Source of the DNA: Streptomyces pseudovenezuelae
Lineage (GTDB): Bacteria; Actinomycetota; Actinomycetes; Streptomycetales; Streptomycetaceae
DNA length: 64,000 nucleotides
Direction of reading: 5' to 3'
Assembly (NCBI RefSeq): GCF_001513955.1
Contig: NZ_KQ948154.1
Span: 62,001-126,000, forward strand
Shown: positions 1-8,163 of the stretch, piece by piece
Position numbering within the stretch: the first letter of the stretch is position 1
Layout of the letters: each line of letters opens with the position of its first letter
Translations under genes and position numbers: made by a program
The notes under the pieces: model-generated
Databases searched by the model: none
Seen by the model: the letters and a program-made list of their open reading frames with translations, nothing else
Told to the model about the DNA's origin: nothing

Positions 1-821
1 ACCGTGCCGGCGCCCGTGTACTCGTCGGGCATGTCGAGCCGTACGCCGTTGGTGAGGAGCTTGGCCCGGCGGTCGTCGACGTCCCAGCGGGGGAAGGCGG
101 CTGCCGCGGCCTCGGCGATCGGCATCACCGTCAGCTCCTGCTGGAGCTGGTCGAGGGTCCTCGCCGAGTCCAGCTTGTACGGGCCCACGCGGGTGCGCCG
201 CAGAGCGGTCAGATGGCCGCCGACGCCCAGGTCCGCGCCCAGGTCACGGGCGAGCGCCCGGATGTAGGTGCCGGACGAGCAGACCACCGACACGACCAGG
301 TCAAGGACGGCCGTGCCGTCCTCGGCGACCGCGTCCCGGACGTCGTGGACCGCGAACGACGAGACGGTGACGGGGCGGGCCGGGATCTCGAACTCCTCGC
401 CCTCCCGTGCCCGCTTGTACGAGCGCACCCCGTCGATCTTGATGGCGCTGACCTTGGACGGCACCTGCATGATGGCGCCGGTCAGCTTGGCGATCCCGGC
501 GTCGACGGCGTCGCGGGTGACCTTCGAGGCGTCGACCGCCCCCGTGATCTCGCCCTCGGCGTCGTCGGTCAGGGTCGTCTGGCCGAGCCGGACCGTGCCC
601 AGGTACTCCTTCTCGGTCAGCGCGAGGTGCCCGAGCAGCTTGGTCGCCTTCTCGACGCCGAGGACGAGCACGCCCGTCGCCATGGGGTCGAGGGTGCCGG
701 CGTGTCCGACGCGGCGGGTCCTGGCGATCCCGCGCATCTTGGCGACCACGTCGTGCGAGGTGAAGCCCGACGGCTTGTCGACGATGACAAGGCCGTCGGG
801 CGTCCGGTTCTTCTCGGTCAT
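1..821 (-). CDS. truB: tRNA pseudouridine(55) synthase TruB, C-terminus outside window
   Basis: Converts U55 in the T-loop of tRNAs to pseudouridine. Reading the minus strand from ATG at 821 gives an open frame of 273 residues that runs off the left edge, so the stop is not in the window. The N-terminus has the family pattern VDKPSGFTSHDVV, and the catalytic aspartate lies in GHAGTLDPMATG (Asp45). The central part carries the usual SxxCSSGTYIRAL motif. The start overlaps the rbfA stop as ATGA, so the two are translationally coupled as the last genes of the nusA/infB operon. Only the extreme C-terminal part, usually a PUA-like domain in actinobacteria, is missing here. Confidence 0.95.
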   Translation of the reverse strand, partial: MTEKNRTPDGLVIVDKPSGFTSHDVVAKMRGIARTRRVGHAGTLDPMATGVLVLGVEKATKLLGHLALTEKEYLGTVRLGQTTLTDDAEGEITGAVDASKVTRDAVDAGIAKLTGAIMQVPSKVSAIKIDGVRSYKRAREGEEFEIPARPVTVSSFAVHDVRDAVAEDGTAVLDLVVSVVCSSGTYIRALARDLGADLGVGGHLTALRRTRVGPYKLDSARTLDQLQQELTVMPIAEAAAAAFPRWDVDDRRAKLLTNGVRLDMPDEYTGAGT

Positions 822-1270
822 TCGGCGGCGTCGTCCGTCTCGTCCTCGTCGCCCGGCTTACGGTACGGGTCGGCGTCACCGGCATAGGCGGCACCCGCCG
901 AGACCTCGCGCACCTTCTCGTCGGACTGGCGGGCCTTGTCGAGCAGGTCGTCGATGGTCTTGGCGGTGTCGGGCAGGGCGTCGGCCACGAAGGTCAGCGT
1001 CGGCGTGAACTTCACGCCCGCCGCCGCCCCGACCGCGGAACGGAGCACGCCCTTGGCGCTCTCCAGTCCGGCCGCCGCGGCCGCCCGCTCCTCGTCGCCG
1101 CCGTACACCGTGTAGAAGACGGTCGCCTCCCGCAGGTCACCCGTCACCCGGGTGTCCGTGATGGTGACGTGTGAGCCGAGCCGCGGGTCCTTGATCCCGC
1201 GCAGCAGCTTCTGGGCCACCACCTCTCGGATGAGGTCCGCCAGCCTCTTGGCGCGCGCGTTGTCGGCCAC
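818..1270 (-). CDS. rbfA: 30S ribosome-binding factor RbfA
   Basis: Small KH-fold assembly factor that binds immature 30S subunits and helps 16S rRNA 5'-end maturation and cold adaptation. The 150-residue product begins MADNARAKRLADLIREVVAQ and contains DPRLGSHVTITDTRVTGDLR followed by the KFTPTLTFVAD strand, all typical of the family. The C-terminal 40 residues are an acidic, probably disordered tail (ending DEDETDDAAE) common in actinobacterial RbfA. It lies between ylxP and truB, overlapping truB by 4 bases. The stretch before its ATG at 1270 (AAGGAGAC on the minus strand) is a good ribosome binding site. Confidence 0.96.
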   Translation of the reverse strand: MADNARAKRLADLIREVVAQKLLRGIKDPRLGSHVTITDTRVTGDLREATVFYTVYGGDEERAAAAAGLESAKGVLRSAVGAAAGVKFTPTLTFVADALPDTAKTIDDLLDKARQSDEKVREVSAGAAYAGDADPYRKPGDEDETDDAAE

Positions 1271-1302
1271 TGGTCCGTCTCCTTAAGTACTTACTTGTTG
1301 CT

Positions 1303-1596
1303 TCAGTCTTCGTCGCTGTGGAGCCTGCGTCGAACCGAGAGCAGCTCCACCTCGGGCCGCGCGGCGACCAGCCGCTCGCAGCGGTCCAGTACGTCGGTGA
1401 GGTGTCCCGTGTCCCCGGAGACCACCGCGAGTCCGATCTCGGCCCTGCGGTGGAGGTTCTGGTTCCCCGTCTCCGCCGCGCTCACCGCGTACTTGCGCTG
1501 GAGCTCGGCCACGATCGGACGGACGAGAGAGCGTTTCTCCTTCAGCGAGTGCACGTCACCGAGGAGCAGGTCGAAGGACAGAGTCCCCACATACAT
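1303..1596 (-). CDS. ylxP: DUF503 family protein YlxP
   Basis: Small protein of the DUF503/YlxP family, regularly encoded between infB and rbfA in Gram-positive bacteria and suspected of a role in ribosome assembly or translation, though no reaction is established. The 97-residue product starts MYVGTLSFDLLLGDVHSLKE and has the family's SLVRPIVAELQRKY helix. The open frame extends upstream to 1668, but the added stretch (MRVRFPYRRRRGARTPNRR) is basic, unlike the family and lacks a binding site, so the ATG at 1596 was chosen. It lies in the nusA/infB operon, separated from infB by a hairpin. Confidence 0.9.
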   Translation of the reverse strand: MYVGTLSFDLLLGDVHSLKEKRSLVRPIVAELQRKYAVSAAETGNQNLHRRAEIGLAVVSGDTGHLTDVLDRCERLVAARPEVELLSVRRRLHSDED

Positions 1597-1672
1597 GTGT
1601 GTCCGGATGTCCCGCCGGTTCGGGGTACGGGCGCCGCGTCGACGCCGATACGGGAACCGTACACGCAACGGC

Positions 1673-1713
1673 CGGGGCCGATCGACGGATATTACGTCCG
1701 CCGACCGGCCCCG
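1673..1713 (-). terminator. Hairpin between infB and ylxP
   Basis: Inverted repeat with 17-base arms (1673-1689 and 1697-1713), two mismatches that can pair as G-U, and a 7-base loop. It starts 18 bases after the infB stop on the minus strand. No T-run follows, which is normal for actinobacterial terminators. Since ylxP, rbfA and truB lie downstream in the same direction, it may terminate only part of the transcripts or mark an RNA processing site. Confidence 0.6.
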
Positions 1714-1730
1714 ATCGCGTGCTGTGCGGA

Positions 1731-4700
1731 TCAGCCGCGCGGCTTCTCGCGCATCTCGTACGTCGCGATGACGTCGTCGACCTTGATGTCGTTGAAGTTT
1801 CCGAGGTTGATACCGCCCTCGAAGCCTTCGCGGATCTCGGTGACGTCGTCCTTGAAGCGACGCAGACCGGAGATGGTGAGGCTCTCCGCGACCACCTTGC
1901 CGTCGCGGATGAGGCGCGCCTTGGTGTTGCGCTTGACCTCGCCCGACCGGACCAGGACACCGGCGATGTTGCCCAGCTTGGACGACTTGAAGACCTCGCG
2001 GATCTCCGCCGTGCCGAGCTCGACCTCTTCGTACTCCGGCTTGAGCATGCCCTTGAGGGCCGCCTCGATCTCCTCGATCGCCTGGTAGATGACCGAGTAG
2101 TAGCGGACGTCCACGCCTTCGCGCTCGGCCATCTGCGCGGCACGCCCTGCGGCGCGCACGTTGAAGCCGATCACGATGGCGTCCGAGCCCATCGCCAGGT
2201 CGACGTCCGACTCCGTGACCGCACCGACACCGCGGTGCAGGATGCGGATGTCGACCTCTTCGCCGACGTCGAGCTGGAGCAGGGAGGACTCGAGAGCCTC
2301 CACCGAACCGGACGCGTCGCCCTTGATGATGAGGTTGAGTTCCTGCACCAGACCGGCCTTGAGGGCCTCGTCCAGGTTCTCCAGGGAGAACCGGACACCC
2401 CGGCGGGCGAAGTTGGCGTTCCGCTCACGAGCGGCGCGCTTCTCGGCGATCTGACGGGCCGTACGGTCCTCGTCGACGACGAGGAAGTTGTCGCCGGCGC
2501 CCGGGACGTTGGTGAGACCGAGGACGAGGACCGGAGTCGACGGACCCGCCTCTTCCAGGTTGTCTCCCTTGTCGTCGAGCATCGCGCGGACTCGGCCGTA
2601 CGCGTCGCCGACCACCATGGTGTCGCCGACCCGCAGGGTGCCTCGCTGGACCAGGACGGTCGCGACGGCACCGCGGCCGCGGTCGAGACGGGACTCGATC
2701 GCAATACCCTGCGCGTCCTGCTCCGGGTTGGCCCGCAGGTCGAGCGAGGCGTCCGCGGTGAGGACCACGGCCTCCAGCAGGCTCTCGATGTTGAGGCCCT
2801 GCTTGGCGGAGATGTCGACGAACATGGTGTCGCCGCCGTACTCCTCGGCCACGAGGCCGTACTCCGTCAGCTGACCGCGCACCTTGGTCGGGTCGGCACC
2901 CTCGACGTCGATCTTGTTGACCGCGACCACGATCGGCACGTCGGCCGCCTTGGCGTGGTTCAGCGCCTCGATCGTCTGGGGCATCACACCGTCGTTGGCC
3001 GCCACCACGAGGATCGCGATGTCGGTCGACTTGGCACCACGGGCACGCATGGCGGTGAACGCCTCGTGACCCGGGGTGTCGATGAAGGTGATCTTGCGCT
3101 CTTCGTCGTTGACCTGGGTCGTGACCTGGTACGCACCGATGTGCTGCGTGATACCGCCGGCCTCGCCCGCGACGACGTTCGTCTTGCGGATGGTGTCGAG
3201 GAGGCGGGTCTTGCCGTGGTCGACGTGACCCATGACGGTCACGACCGGCGGACGCGCGACGAGGAACTCCTCGCCGCCCTCGTCCTCGCCGAACTCGATG
3301 TCGAAGGACTCGAGCAGCTCGCGGTCCTCCTCCTCGGGGCTGACGATCTCGAGGACGAAGTTCATCTCGTCCGCGAGGAGCTTCAGCGTCTCGTCGGAGA
3401 CGGACTGCGTGGCAGTGACCATCTCGCCGAGGTTCATCATCACGCCGACGAGCGACGCCGGGTTGGCGCCGATCTTCTCCGCGAAGTCGGTGAGGGAGGC
3501 ACCACGCGACAGGCGGACGGACTGTCCGTTGCCGCGAGGCAGCATCACGCCGCCGACCGACGGGGCCTGCATGGCCTCGTACTCCTGGCGCCTCTGCCGC
3601 TTCGACTTGCGACCGCGACGCGCGGGACCGCCGGGACGACCGAAGGCGCCCTGCGTGCCACCACGACCACCCGGACCACCGGGACGACCACCGAAGCCGG
3701 GACGACCGCCGCCGCCACCGCCGGGACCGCCGGGACGACCGGCGAAACCGCCACCGCCGCCACCGGGACCGCCGGGACGACCGGCGAAACCGCCACCGCC
3801 GCCACCGGGACCGGCCGGACGACCGGCGAAGCCGCCGCCACCCGGACGACCGCCGCCGCCACCGGGACGACCGCCGCCACCGGGACCGCGGCCACCGGGG
3901 CCACCGCCGCCGGGACGCGGACCGGCAGCAGGACGCTGCGGCATCATGCCGGGGTTGGGACGCGCGCCGCCGGGGCCACCGCCGGGACGAGGACCGCCGC
4001 CCTGCGGACGGGGCATGCCGCCCGGGCTGGGACGGGAGCCGCCCGGAGCCTGCGGACGGGGACCGCCCGCAGCGCCCTGGGGACGGGGACCGCCCTGGCC
4101 CTGACCCTGCGGACGCGGAGCGCCGCCGGGAGCACCGGGGCCACCCTGGCCGCCGGGACGCGGGGCGCCGCCCGGACGGGGCGCCTGCGGGCGCGCCATG
4201 CCGGTGGAGCCACCAGAGGTGAAGGGGTTGTTGCCCGGACGGGGACCGGCCGGACGAGCACCGGGACGTGCGCCCTGGCCACCCGGACGCGGAGCGCCGG
4301 GACGGTCGCCGCGGTCACCGCGACCCTGACCGCCCTGGCCGGGACCGCCGGCCGGACGCGGGGCGCCCGGACGCGGGGCCTGCTGGCCGGCCGGACGAGG
4401 AGCACCCGGACGCGCGGTGGAACCCTGGCTCTGGCTCTGGGGGGCCGTCTGGCCCTGGGAGGCAGCCGGCGCGGCGGGAGCCGACGGCGGCGCCGTGAAC
4501 TCGGGCGTGGTCGGAGCCGGGGACGCCGGGGCGGGCCGCGGCGCGGGCTTCGGGCCCGGAGTGGGACGGGGGCCGGAGGCGGCCGGCGCGGCGGGAGCCG
4601 CGGGCTGCTCGGCGGCGGCCGGCTTGGGGGCCGGCGGGCGCGGGGCGGCCGGACGGGCGGCCTGCGCGGGAGAGGGGGCTGCCGGACGAGCCGGGGCAGC

Positions 4701-4892
4701 CTTGCGTGCGGGGGCGGGCTTGCCGCCTCCGTTGCCCTGCTGGAGGGCGTCTGTCAGCTTGCGTACGACGGGCGCCTCGATCGTCGAGGAAGCCGAACGA
4801 ACAAATTCACCGAGTTCTTGGAGCTTGGCCATGACGACCTTGCTCTCCACCCCGAACTCCTTGGCGAGTTCGTATACCCGGACCTTAGCCAC
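1731..4892 (-). CDS. infB: Translation initiation factor IF-2
   Basis: GTPase that places initiator fMet-tRNA on the 30S subunit and promotes subunit joining. The 1053-residue protein begins with the short N-terminal IF2N helix region (MAKVRVYELAKEFGVESKVV). A very long Pro/Gly/Arg/Ala-rich linker of roughly 380 residues follows, then a second IF2N-like part, then the G domain near residue 555 with GHVDHGKT (G1), DTPGHEAF (G3) and NKID (G4), then the C-terminal tRNA-binding domains. Length and architecture match streptomycete IF-2, which has a long disordered N-terminal region. The linker contains 14-residue tandem repeats. It is in the nusA operon after ylxR. Confidence 0.98.
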   Translation of the reverse strand: MAKVRVYELAKEFGVESKVVMAKLQELGEFVRSASSTIEAPVVRKLTDALQQGNGGGKPAPARKAAPARPAAPSPAQAARPAAPRPPAPKPAAAEQPAAPAAPAASGPRPTPGPKPAPRPAPASPAPTTPEFTAPPSAPAAPAASQGQTAPQSQSQGSTARPGAPRPAGQQAPRPGAPRPAGGPGQGGQGRGDRGDRPGAPRPGGQGARPGARPAGPRPGNNPFTSGGSTGMARPQAPRPGGAPRPGGQGGPGAPGGAPRPQGQGQGGPRPQGAAGGPRPQAPGGSRPSPGGMPRPQGGGPRPGGGPGGARPNPGMMPQRPAAGPRPGGGGPGGRGPGGGGRPGGGGGRPGGGGFAGRPAGPGGGGGGFAGRPGGPGGGGGGFAGRPGGPGGGGGGRPGFGGRPGGPGGRGGTQGAFGRPGGPARRGRKSKRQRRQEYEAMQAPSVGGVMLPRGNGQSVRLSRGASLTDFAEKIGANPASLVGVMMNLGEMVTATQSVSDETLKLLADEMNFVLEIVSPEEEDRELLESFDIEFGEDEGGEEFLVARPPVVTVMGHVDHGKTRLLDTIRKTNVVAGEAGGITQHIGAYQVTTQVNDEERKITFIDTPGHEAFTAMRARGAKSTDIAILVVAANDGVMPQTIEALNHAKAADVPIVVAVNKIDVEGADPTKVRGQLTEYGLVAEEYGGDTMFVDISAKQGLNIESLLEAVVLTADASLDLRANPEQDAQGIAIESRLDRGRGAVATVLVQRGTLRVGDTMVVGDAYGRVRAMLDDKGDNLEEAGPSTPVLVLGLTNVPGAGDNFLVVDEDRTARQIAEKRAARERNANFARRGVRFSLENLDEALKAGLVQELNLIIKGDASGSVEALESSLLQLDVGEEVDIRILHRGVGAVTESDVDLAMGSDAIVIGFNVRAAGRAAQMAEREGVDVRYYSVIYQAIEEIEAALKGMLKPEYEEVELGTAEIREVFKSSKLGNIAGVLVRSGEVKRNTKARLIRDGKVVAESLTISGLRRFKDDVTEIREGFEGGINLGNFNDIKVDDVIATYEMREKPRG
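3724..3849 (-). repeat. 42-bp tandem repeats in the infB linker
   Basis: Two nearly identical 42-bp units (starting 3724 and 3766) and a third, diverged one (from 3808) encode 14-residue repeats of the type GGPGGGGGGFAGRP. They lie in the disordered linker of IF-2. The repeat number is likely to vary between strains by slippage. Confidence 0.8.
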
Positions 4893-5055
4893 TTCGCTCC
4901 TTTTAGGTCCGGGTTGCGGCCGGACCGTCGCTACTTCATGGGCGTACTCATCGCGTGCTCATCGAGTGCTCATCGCAATCTCGACCTACTTCCAACTCGC
5001 GGGGTACCTGGGCCGCACGGGGGTTCCGCGCGACGCTTCTTACGGTGTTGCCTGC

Positions 5056-5337
5056 TCAGCAACTGTCTGTCTGCTCGACGTACTGGCGCAACGCCTTTGT
5101 GTCGAGCGCTCCCGGGGCGCGCAACGCCCGCGGAAACACCCGGCGGCGTACCGCCTGGTCGAGACAGACCAGGGCGGGGTGGATGTACGCACCCCGGCCG
5201 GGCAGCGTACCGCGAAGATCAGGGACGCATGCGTCCTCGATCGCCACGATGCGCAGCAGATCGGTCTTGGCCGCTCGCTGCCTGCATCCCACACAGGTTC
5301 GTTCAGGGCATGCGCGGGCGTGCGTCCGGCCAGACAC
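5056..5337 (-). CDS. ylxR: YlxR family RNA-binding protein (DUF448)
   Basis: Small basic protein of the YlxR family, encoded between nusA and infB in most Gram-positive bacteria. Family members have been proposed to act as RNA- or nucleoid-associated regulators; the exact role is unsettled. The 93-residue product has the signature PERTCVGCRQR near the N-terminus, GRGAYIHP in the middle and a basic helix (RRRVFPRALRA). Start chosen as GTG at 5337 because a GGAGG sequence lies about 11 bases upstream and the CVGCR motif then sits at the normal distance from the start. Confidence 0.9.
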   Translation of the reverse strand: MSGRTHARACPERTCVGCRQRAAKTDLLRIVAIEDACVPDLRGTLPGRGAYIHPALVCLDQAVRRRVFPRALRAPGALDTKALRQYVEQTDSC

Positions 5338-5402
5338 TCTTAAGTCTACCTCCCCGTACCGACCTCACCCCTTGGGGGCAGGGATCGAACGGTTGTTGTC
5401 GT

Positions 5403-5453
5403 GATCTAAGCCACCGACGGCTTGGATCTATTCCTCGGCGCAGTTCACCGAGG
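5403..5453 (-). promoter_or_regulatory. Two small hairpins between nusA and ylxR
   Basis: The 116-base gap between the nusA stop and the ylxR start holds two small inverted repeats: 10-base arms at 5403-5412/5419-5428 with one G-U pair, and 6-base arms at 5433-5438/5448-5453. Both lie directly behind nusA on the minus strand. They may be processing or attenuation structures inside the operon. Evidence is only base pairing by eye. Confidence 0.35.
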
Positions 5454-6440
5454 TCATTCGCCGGCCTGTTCGGTGTCCGGGCGGATGTCGATCCGCCAGC
5501 CGGTGAGCCGGGCCGCGAGGCGGGCGTTCTGGCCCTCCTTGCCGATGGCCAGGGAAAGCTGGTAGTCGGGGACGGTCACCCGCGCGGAGCGGGCGGCCAT
5601 GTCCACGACCTCGACCTTGGAGACGCGGGCCGGTGAGAGGGCGTTCGCCACCATCTCGGCCGGGTCGTCCGACCAGTCGACGATGTCGATCTTCTCACCG
5701 TTCAGCTCGCCCATGACATTGCGCACACGGCCGCCCATGGGTCCGATGCACGCGCCCTTGGCGTTCAGGCCCGAACGGGTGGACCGTACGGCGATCTTGG
5801 TGCGGTGACCGGCCTCGCGGGCGATCGCGGCGATCTCGACGGACCCGTCGGCGATCTCCGGCACCTCCAGGGCGAAGAGCTTCTTCACCAGATTGGGGTG
5901 CGTGCGGGACAGGGTGACGGACGGACCGCGGACCCCCCTCGCCACCCGGACGACGTACGACCGGAGCCGCATGCCGTGCGGGTAGGTCTCGCCGGGCACC
6001 TGCTCCTGCACCGGCAGGATGGCCTCCAGCTTGCCGATGTCCACGAGCACGTTCTTCGGGTCGCGGCCCTGCTGGACCACACCCATGACGATGTCGCCCT
6101 CGCGCCCCGCGTACTCGCCGAGCGTCGCGTCGTCCTCGGCGTCGCGCAGCCGCTGCAGGATGACCTGCTTGGCGGTGGTGGCGGCGATACGGCCGAAGTC
6201 GGACGGGGTGTCGTCGAACTCCCGGGGCTCCTGGCCCTCTTCGAGGTCCTCGGGGTCCTCCTTCGCCCACACGACCACGTGCCCGGAGTCCCGGTCGAGT
6301 TTCACGCGCGCGTGGCGGTGGCTTCCCTCGGTGCGGTGGTAGGCGATGAGGAGGGCCGACTCGATCGCCTCGACCAACAGGTCGAAGGAGATCTCCTTCT
6401 CCCGCACCAAGCCCCGCAGGGCACTCATGTCGATGTCCAC
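5454..6440 (-). CDS. nusA: Transcription termination/antitermination factor NusA
   Basis: RNA polymerase-binding factor that modulates pausing, termination and rRNA antitermination. The 328-residue product starts VDIDMSALRGLVREKEISFD, has the N-terminal RNAP-binding domain, an S1 domain (EGDIVMGVVQQGRDPKNVLVD region) and two KH domains (GACIGPMGGRVRNVMGEL; LAIGKEGQNARLAARLTGW). It ends after KH2, lacking the acidic repeats of enterobacterial NusA, as is normal in actinobacteria. The frame runs open to 7484, but the GTG at 6440, two bases after the rimP stop, gives the family N-terminus. Second gene of the operon after rimP. Confidence 0.96.
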   Translation of the reverse strand: MDIDMSALRGLVREKEISFDLLVEAIESALLIAYHRTEGSHRHARVKLDRDSGHVVVWAKEDPEDLEEGQEPREFDDTPSDFGRIAATTAKQVILQRLRDAEDDATLGEYAGREGDIVMGVVQQGRDPKNVLVDIGKLEAILPVQEQVPGETYPHGMRLRSYVVRVARGVRGPSVTLSRTHPNLVKKLFALEVPEIADGSVEIAAIAREAGHRTKIAVRSTRSGLNAKGACIGPMGGRVRNVMGELNGEKIDIVDWSDDPAEMVANALSPARVSKVEVVDMAARSARVTVPDYQLSLAIGKEGQNARLAARLTGWRIDIRPDTEQAGE

Positions 6441-6442
6441 GG

Positions 6443-6943
6443 CTACGCCTCCTCTTCGTTCTTGTCCTTGCGGCTGAACTCGACCTGCACGCGCGCCCTG
6501 TCGACGTCGGAGAAGGCGAGCCGGCGTGCGGTGGCCTTGCGGCCCTTCACACCGGGCACCTCCAGGTCCAGGCCCTCGTCGTCGACCTTCAGGATCCGGG
6601 CGACCAGTTCCCCGCCGCCCTCGGTCAGCTGGAACTTCACCAGCCGGTCCACGGCGCGCACGTAGTGGCGGTGCTCCTTGAGGAGGCGCTCGGCGCCCGG
6701 GGTGCCGACCTCGAGGGTGTACTCCCCCGCGCCCATCGCGTCGTTCTCGTCGAGCTTCGCCGAGAGCGCGCGGCTCACATCGGCGATCTGGTCCAGGTCG
6801 GCACCGGTGTCCGAGTCGACGACGACGCGCAGCACTCGCTTTCGCCCTACGGAGTCCACTGCGATCTCTTCGAGATCCAGGCCCTGAGAGGTGACGAGCG
6901 GTTCCAGGAGCTCTCGCAGCCTCTCGCTCTGGGTGGTGCTCAT
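6443..6943 (-). CDS. rimP: Ribosome maturation factor RimP
   Basis: Cytoplasmic factor needed for 30S subunit maturation, and the usual first gene of the nusA operon. The 166-residue product starts MSTTQSERLRELLEPLVTSQ and carries the family patterns LRVVVDSDTGADLDQIADVSR and EYTLEVGTPGAERLL, followed by the C-terminal Sm-like domain. The acidic/basic C-terminal tail (RKDKNEEEA) ends 2 bases before nusA. It is transcribed divergently from the lipoprotein gene at 7120, and the 176-base gap must hold the operon promoter; no clear sigma-70 boxes could be fixed by eye. Confidence 0.95.
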   Translation of the reverse strand: MSTTQSERLRELLEPLVTSQGLDLEEIAVDSVGRKRVLRVVVDSDTGADLDQIADVSRALSAKLDENDAMGAGEYTLEVGTPGAERLLKEHRHYVRAVDRLVKFQLTEGGGELVARILKVDDEGLDLEVPGVKGRKATARRLAFSDVDRARVQVEFSRKDKNEEEA

Positions 6944-7119
6944 CCGGGTGACTCCTCGGCCGCGTGTGCTGTTGTGGGTAGGTCGCGTGTCTGGTCAAAG
7001 GGTATCCGGTCGCGGAGGGTGTTGCCGTCCAGGTGACATCGGATGCGCGGGTACCGTGATCGCCGGCGGGCCCGACCTCCCGCCCGTATGTTCGTACGAG
7101 CTTCCTGAGGACGTTTGCC

Positions 7120-7659
7120 GTGCCGTACCCGCCTCCGCCGCGCGTCCCCTCGGGGCCGCGCAGAAGATCCCTGCTCGCCTCGGTCGCCGGGGGCGCCCTT
7201 CTCGTGGGGTGCTCCGACGGGACCGGAGACGGCGAGGAGGGCACCGCCGGCAGTCCCTCCGTCGTCGAGCGGGTCCGCGTGCGGGCGGCTCGGGACAGTC
7301 GGGGGATCGTCGAGCGGTACGACGCCGTCCTGGCCGCGTATCCGACGCTGACGGCACTGCTGGGCCCGTTGCGCTCGGAGGCGGTGCGGCACGCGGCGGC
7401 CTTCGGGGGAGCCGGGACGACCTCGCCCACCGCCACGGCGTCCCCTTCGCCCACGGCCACTCCCCCGGCGTCCGCCCCGCCCACGGTTCCCGCGACCGAG
7501 AAGGACGCCCTCGCCCAGCTCGCCGCCGCCGAGCGGGCCCTCGCCGACCGCCGCGCCGAGGCACTGCTGGACGTGCCCGGCGAGCTGGCCCGGCTGCTGG
7601 CCTCGGTCGCGGCGGCCGGCGCGGCGCACGCCTATCTGCTGACGGAGGGTGCCCGATGA
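7120..7659 (+). CDS. Secreted lipoprotein with ferritin-like helical domain
   Basis: Function unknown. The 179-residue product has a twin-arginine type signal (RRRSLLASVAGGALLVGC) ending in a lipobox with Cys31, so it is likely exported and lipid-anchored. After a short linker come two helical stretches (VERVRVRAARDSRGIVERYDA and an Ala/Glu-rich C-terminal pair) separated by a Ser/Pro/Thr-rich low-complexity spacer around residues 98-125. The helices resemble those of the DUF4439 protein encoded next, with which it overlaps by 4 bases (ATGA). The GTG at 7120 is the first start compatible with the signal peptide. It is divergent from rimP. Confidence 0.75.
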   Translation: MPYPPPPRVPSGPRRRSLLASVAGGALLVGCSDGTGDGEEGTAGSPSVVERVRVRAARDSRGIVERYDAVLAAYPTLTALLGPLRSEAVRHAAAFGGAGTTSPTATASPSPTATPPASAPPTVPATEKDALAQLAAAERALADRRAEALLDVPGELARLLASVAAAGAAHAYLLTEGAR

Positions 7660-8135
7660 GCGAGAAGCAGGAGCTGGCGGCGCTCCAGAAGGCGCTGGCC
7701 GCCGAGCACGCGGCCGTCTACGGCTACGGCGTCGTCGGCGGCCGGATCGGCGAGGCCCGCCGCGCCGAGGCCAAGGCCGCCTATGACGCCCACCGGGCCC
7801 GCCGGGACGCCCTGGCGCGCGCGGTACGGGATCTGGGCGAGAGGCCGGCGCCCGCAGCGGCGGCGTACGCGCTGCCCTTCCCGGTGCCGGACCCGGCAGC
7901 GGCGGTACGGCTCGCCGCCGACCTGGAGGACCGGGTGGCCGGGGTGTACTCCGACGTGGTGCGGGCAACCGGGGGCGAGCGGCGGGGCACGGCCGCCGAG
8001 GCGCTGCGGGAGGCCGCGGTGCGGGCGGTGCGCTGGCGCGGCGAGAGCGTAGCCTTCCCTGGGCTCGCCGAGCGGGCGACCACGGCCTCGCCCTCCTCCT
8101 CGGCCTCGCTTTCCCAGGCGGGCCCCACGGCGTAA
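7656..8135 (+). CDS. DUF4439 ferritin-like domain protein
   Basis: A 159-residue, almost entirely helical protein starting MSEKQELAALQKALAAEHAAVYGYGVVGGR. The AAEHAAVYGYG pattern and the spacing of helices match the DUF4439 ferritin-like family, whose biochemical role is unknown. Metal-binding glutamates of true ferritins are only partly evident (Glu in AAEHA). There is no signal peptide, in contrast to its upstream partner, so one member of the pair would face the outside and the other the cytoplasm. Start is the ATG overlapping the stop of the lipoprotein gene. The last 20 residues are a Ser/Ala-rich tail. Confidence 0.8.
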   Translation: MSEKQELAALQKALAAEHAAVYGYGVVGGRIGEARRAEAKAAYDAHRARRDALARAVRDLGERPAPAAAAYALPFPVPDPAAAVRLAADLEDRVAGVYSDVVRATGGERRGTAAEALREAAVRAVRWRGESVAFPGLAERATTASPSSSASLSQAGPTA

Positions 8136-8163
8136 CGCGGTACTGGAAGGGAACGACTCGCGC

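Noticed and set aside
1599..5636. A 1345-codon open frame on the plus strand opposite infB
   Set aside because: It is the antisense shadow of infB, ylxR and nusA: low-complexity Thr/Ala/Gly runs mirror the IF-2 linker, and it has no ribosome binding site or family match.
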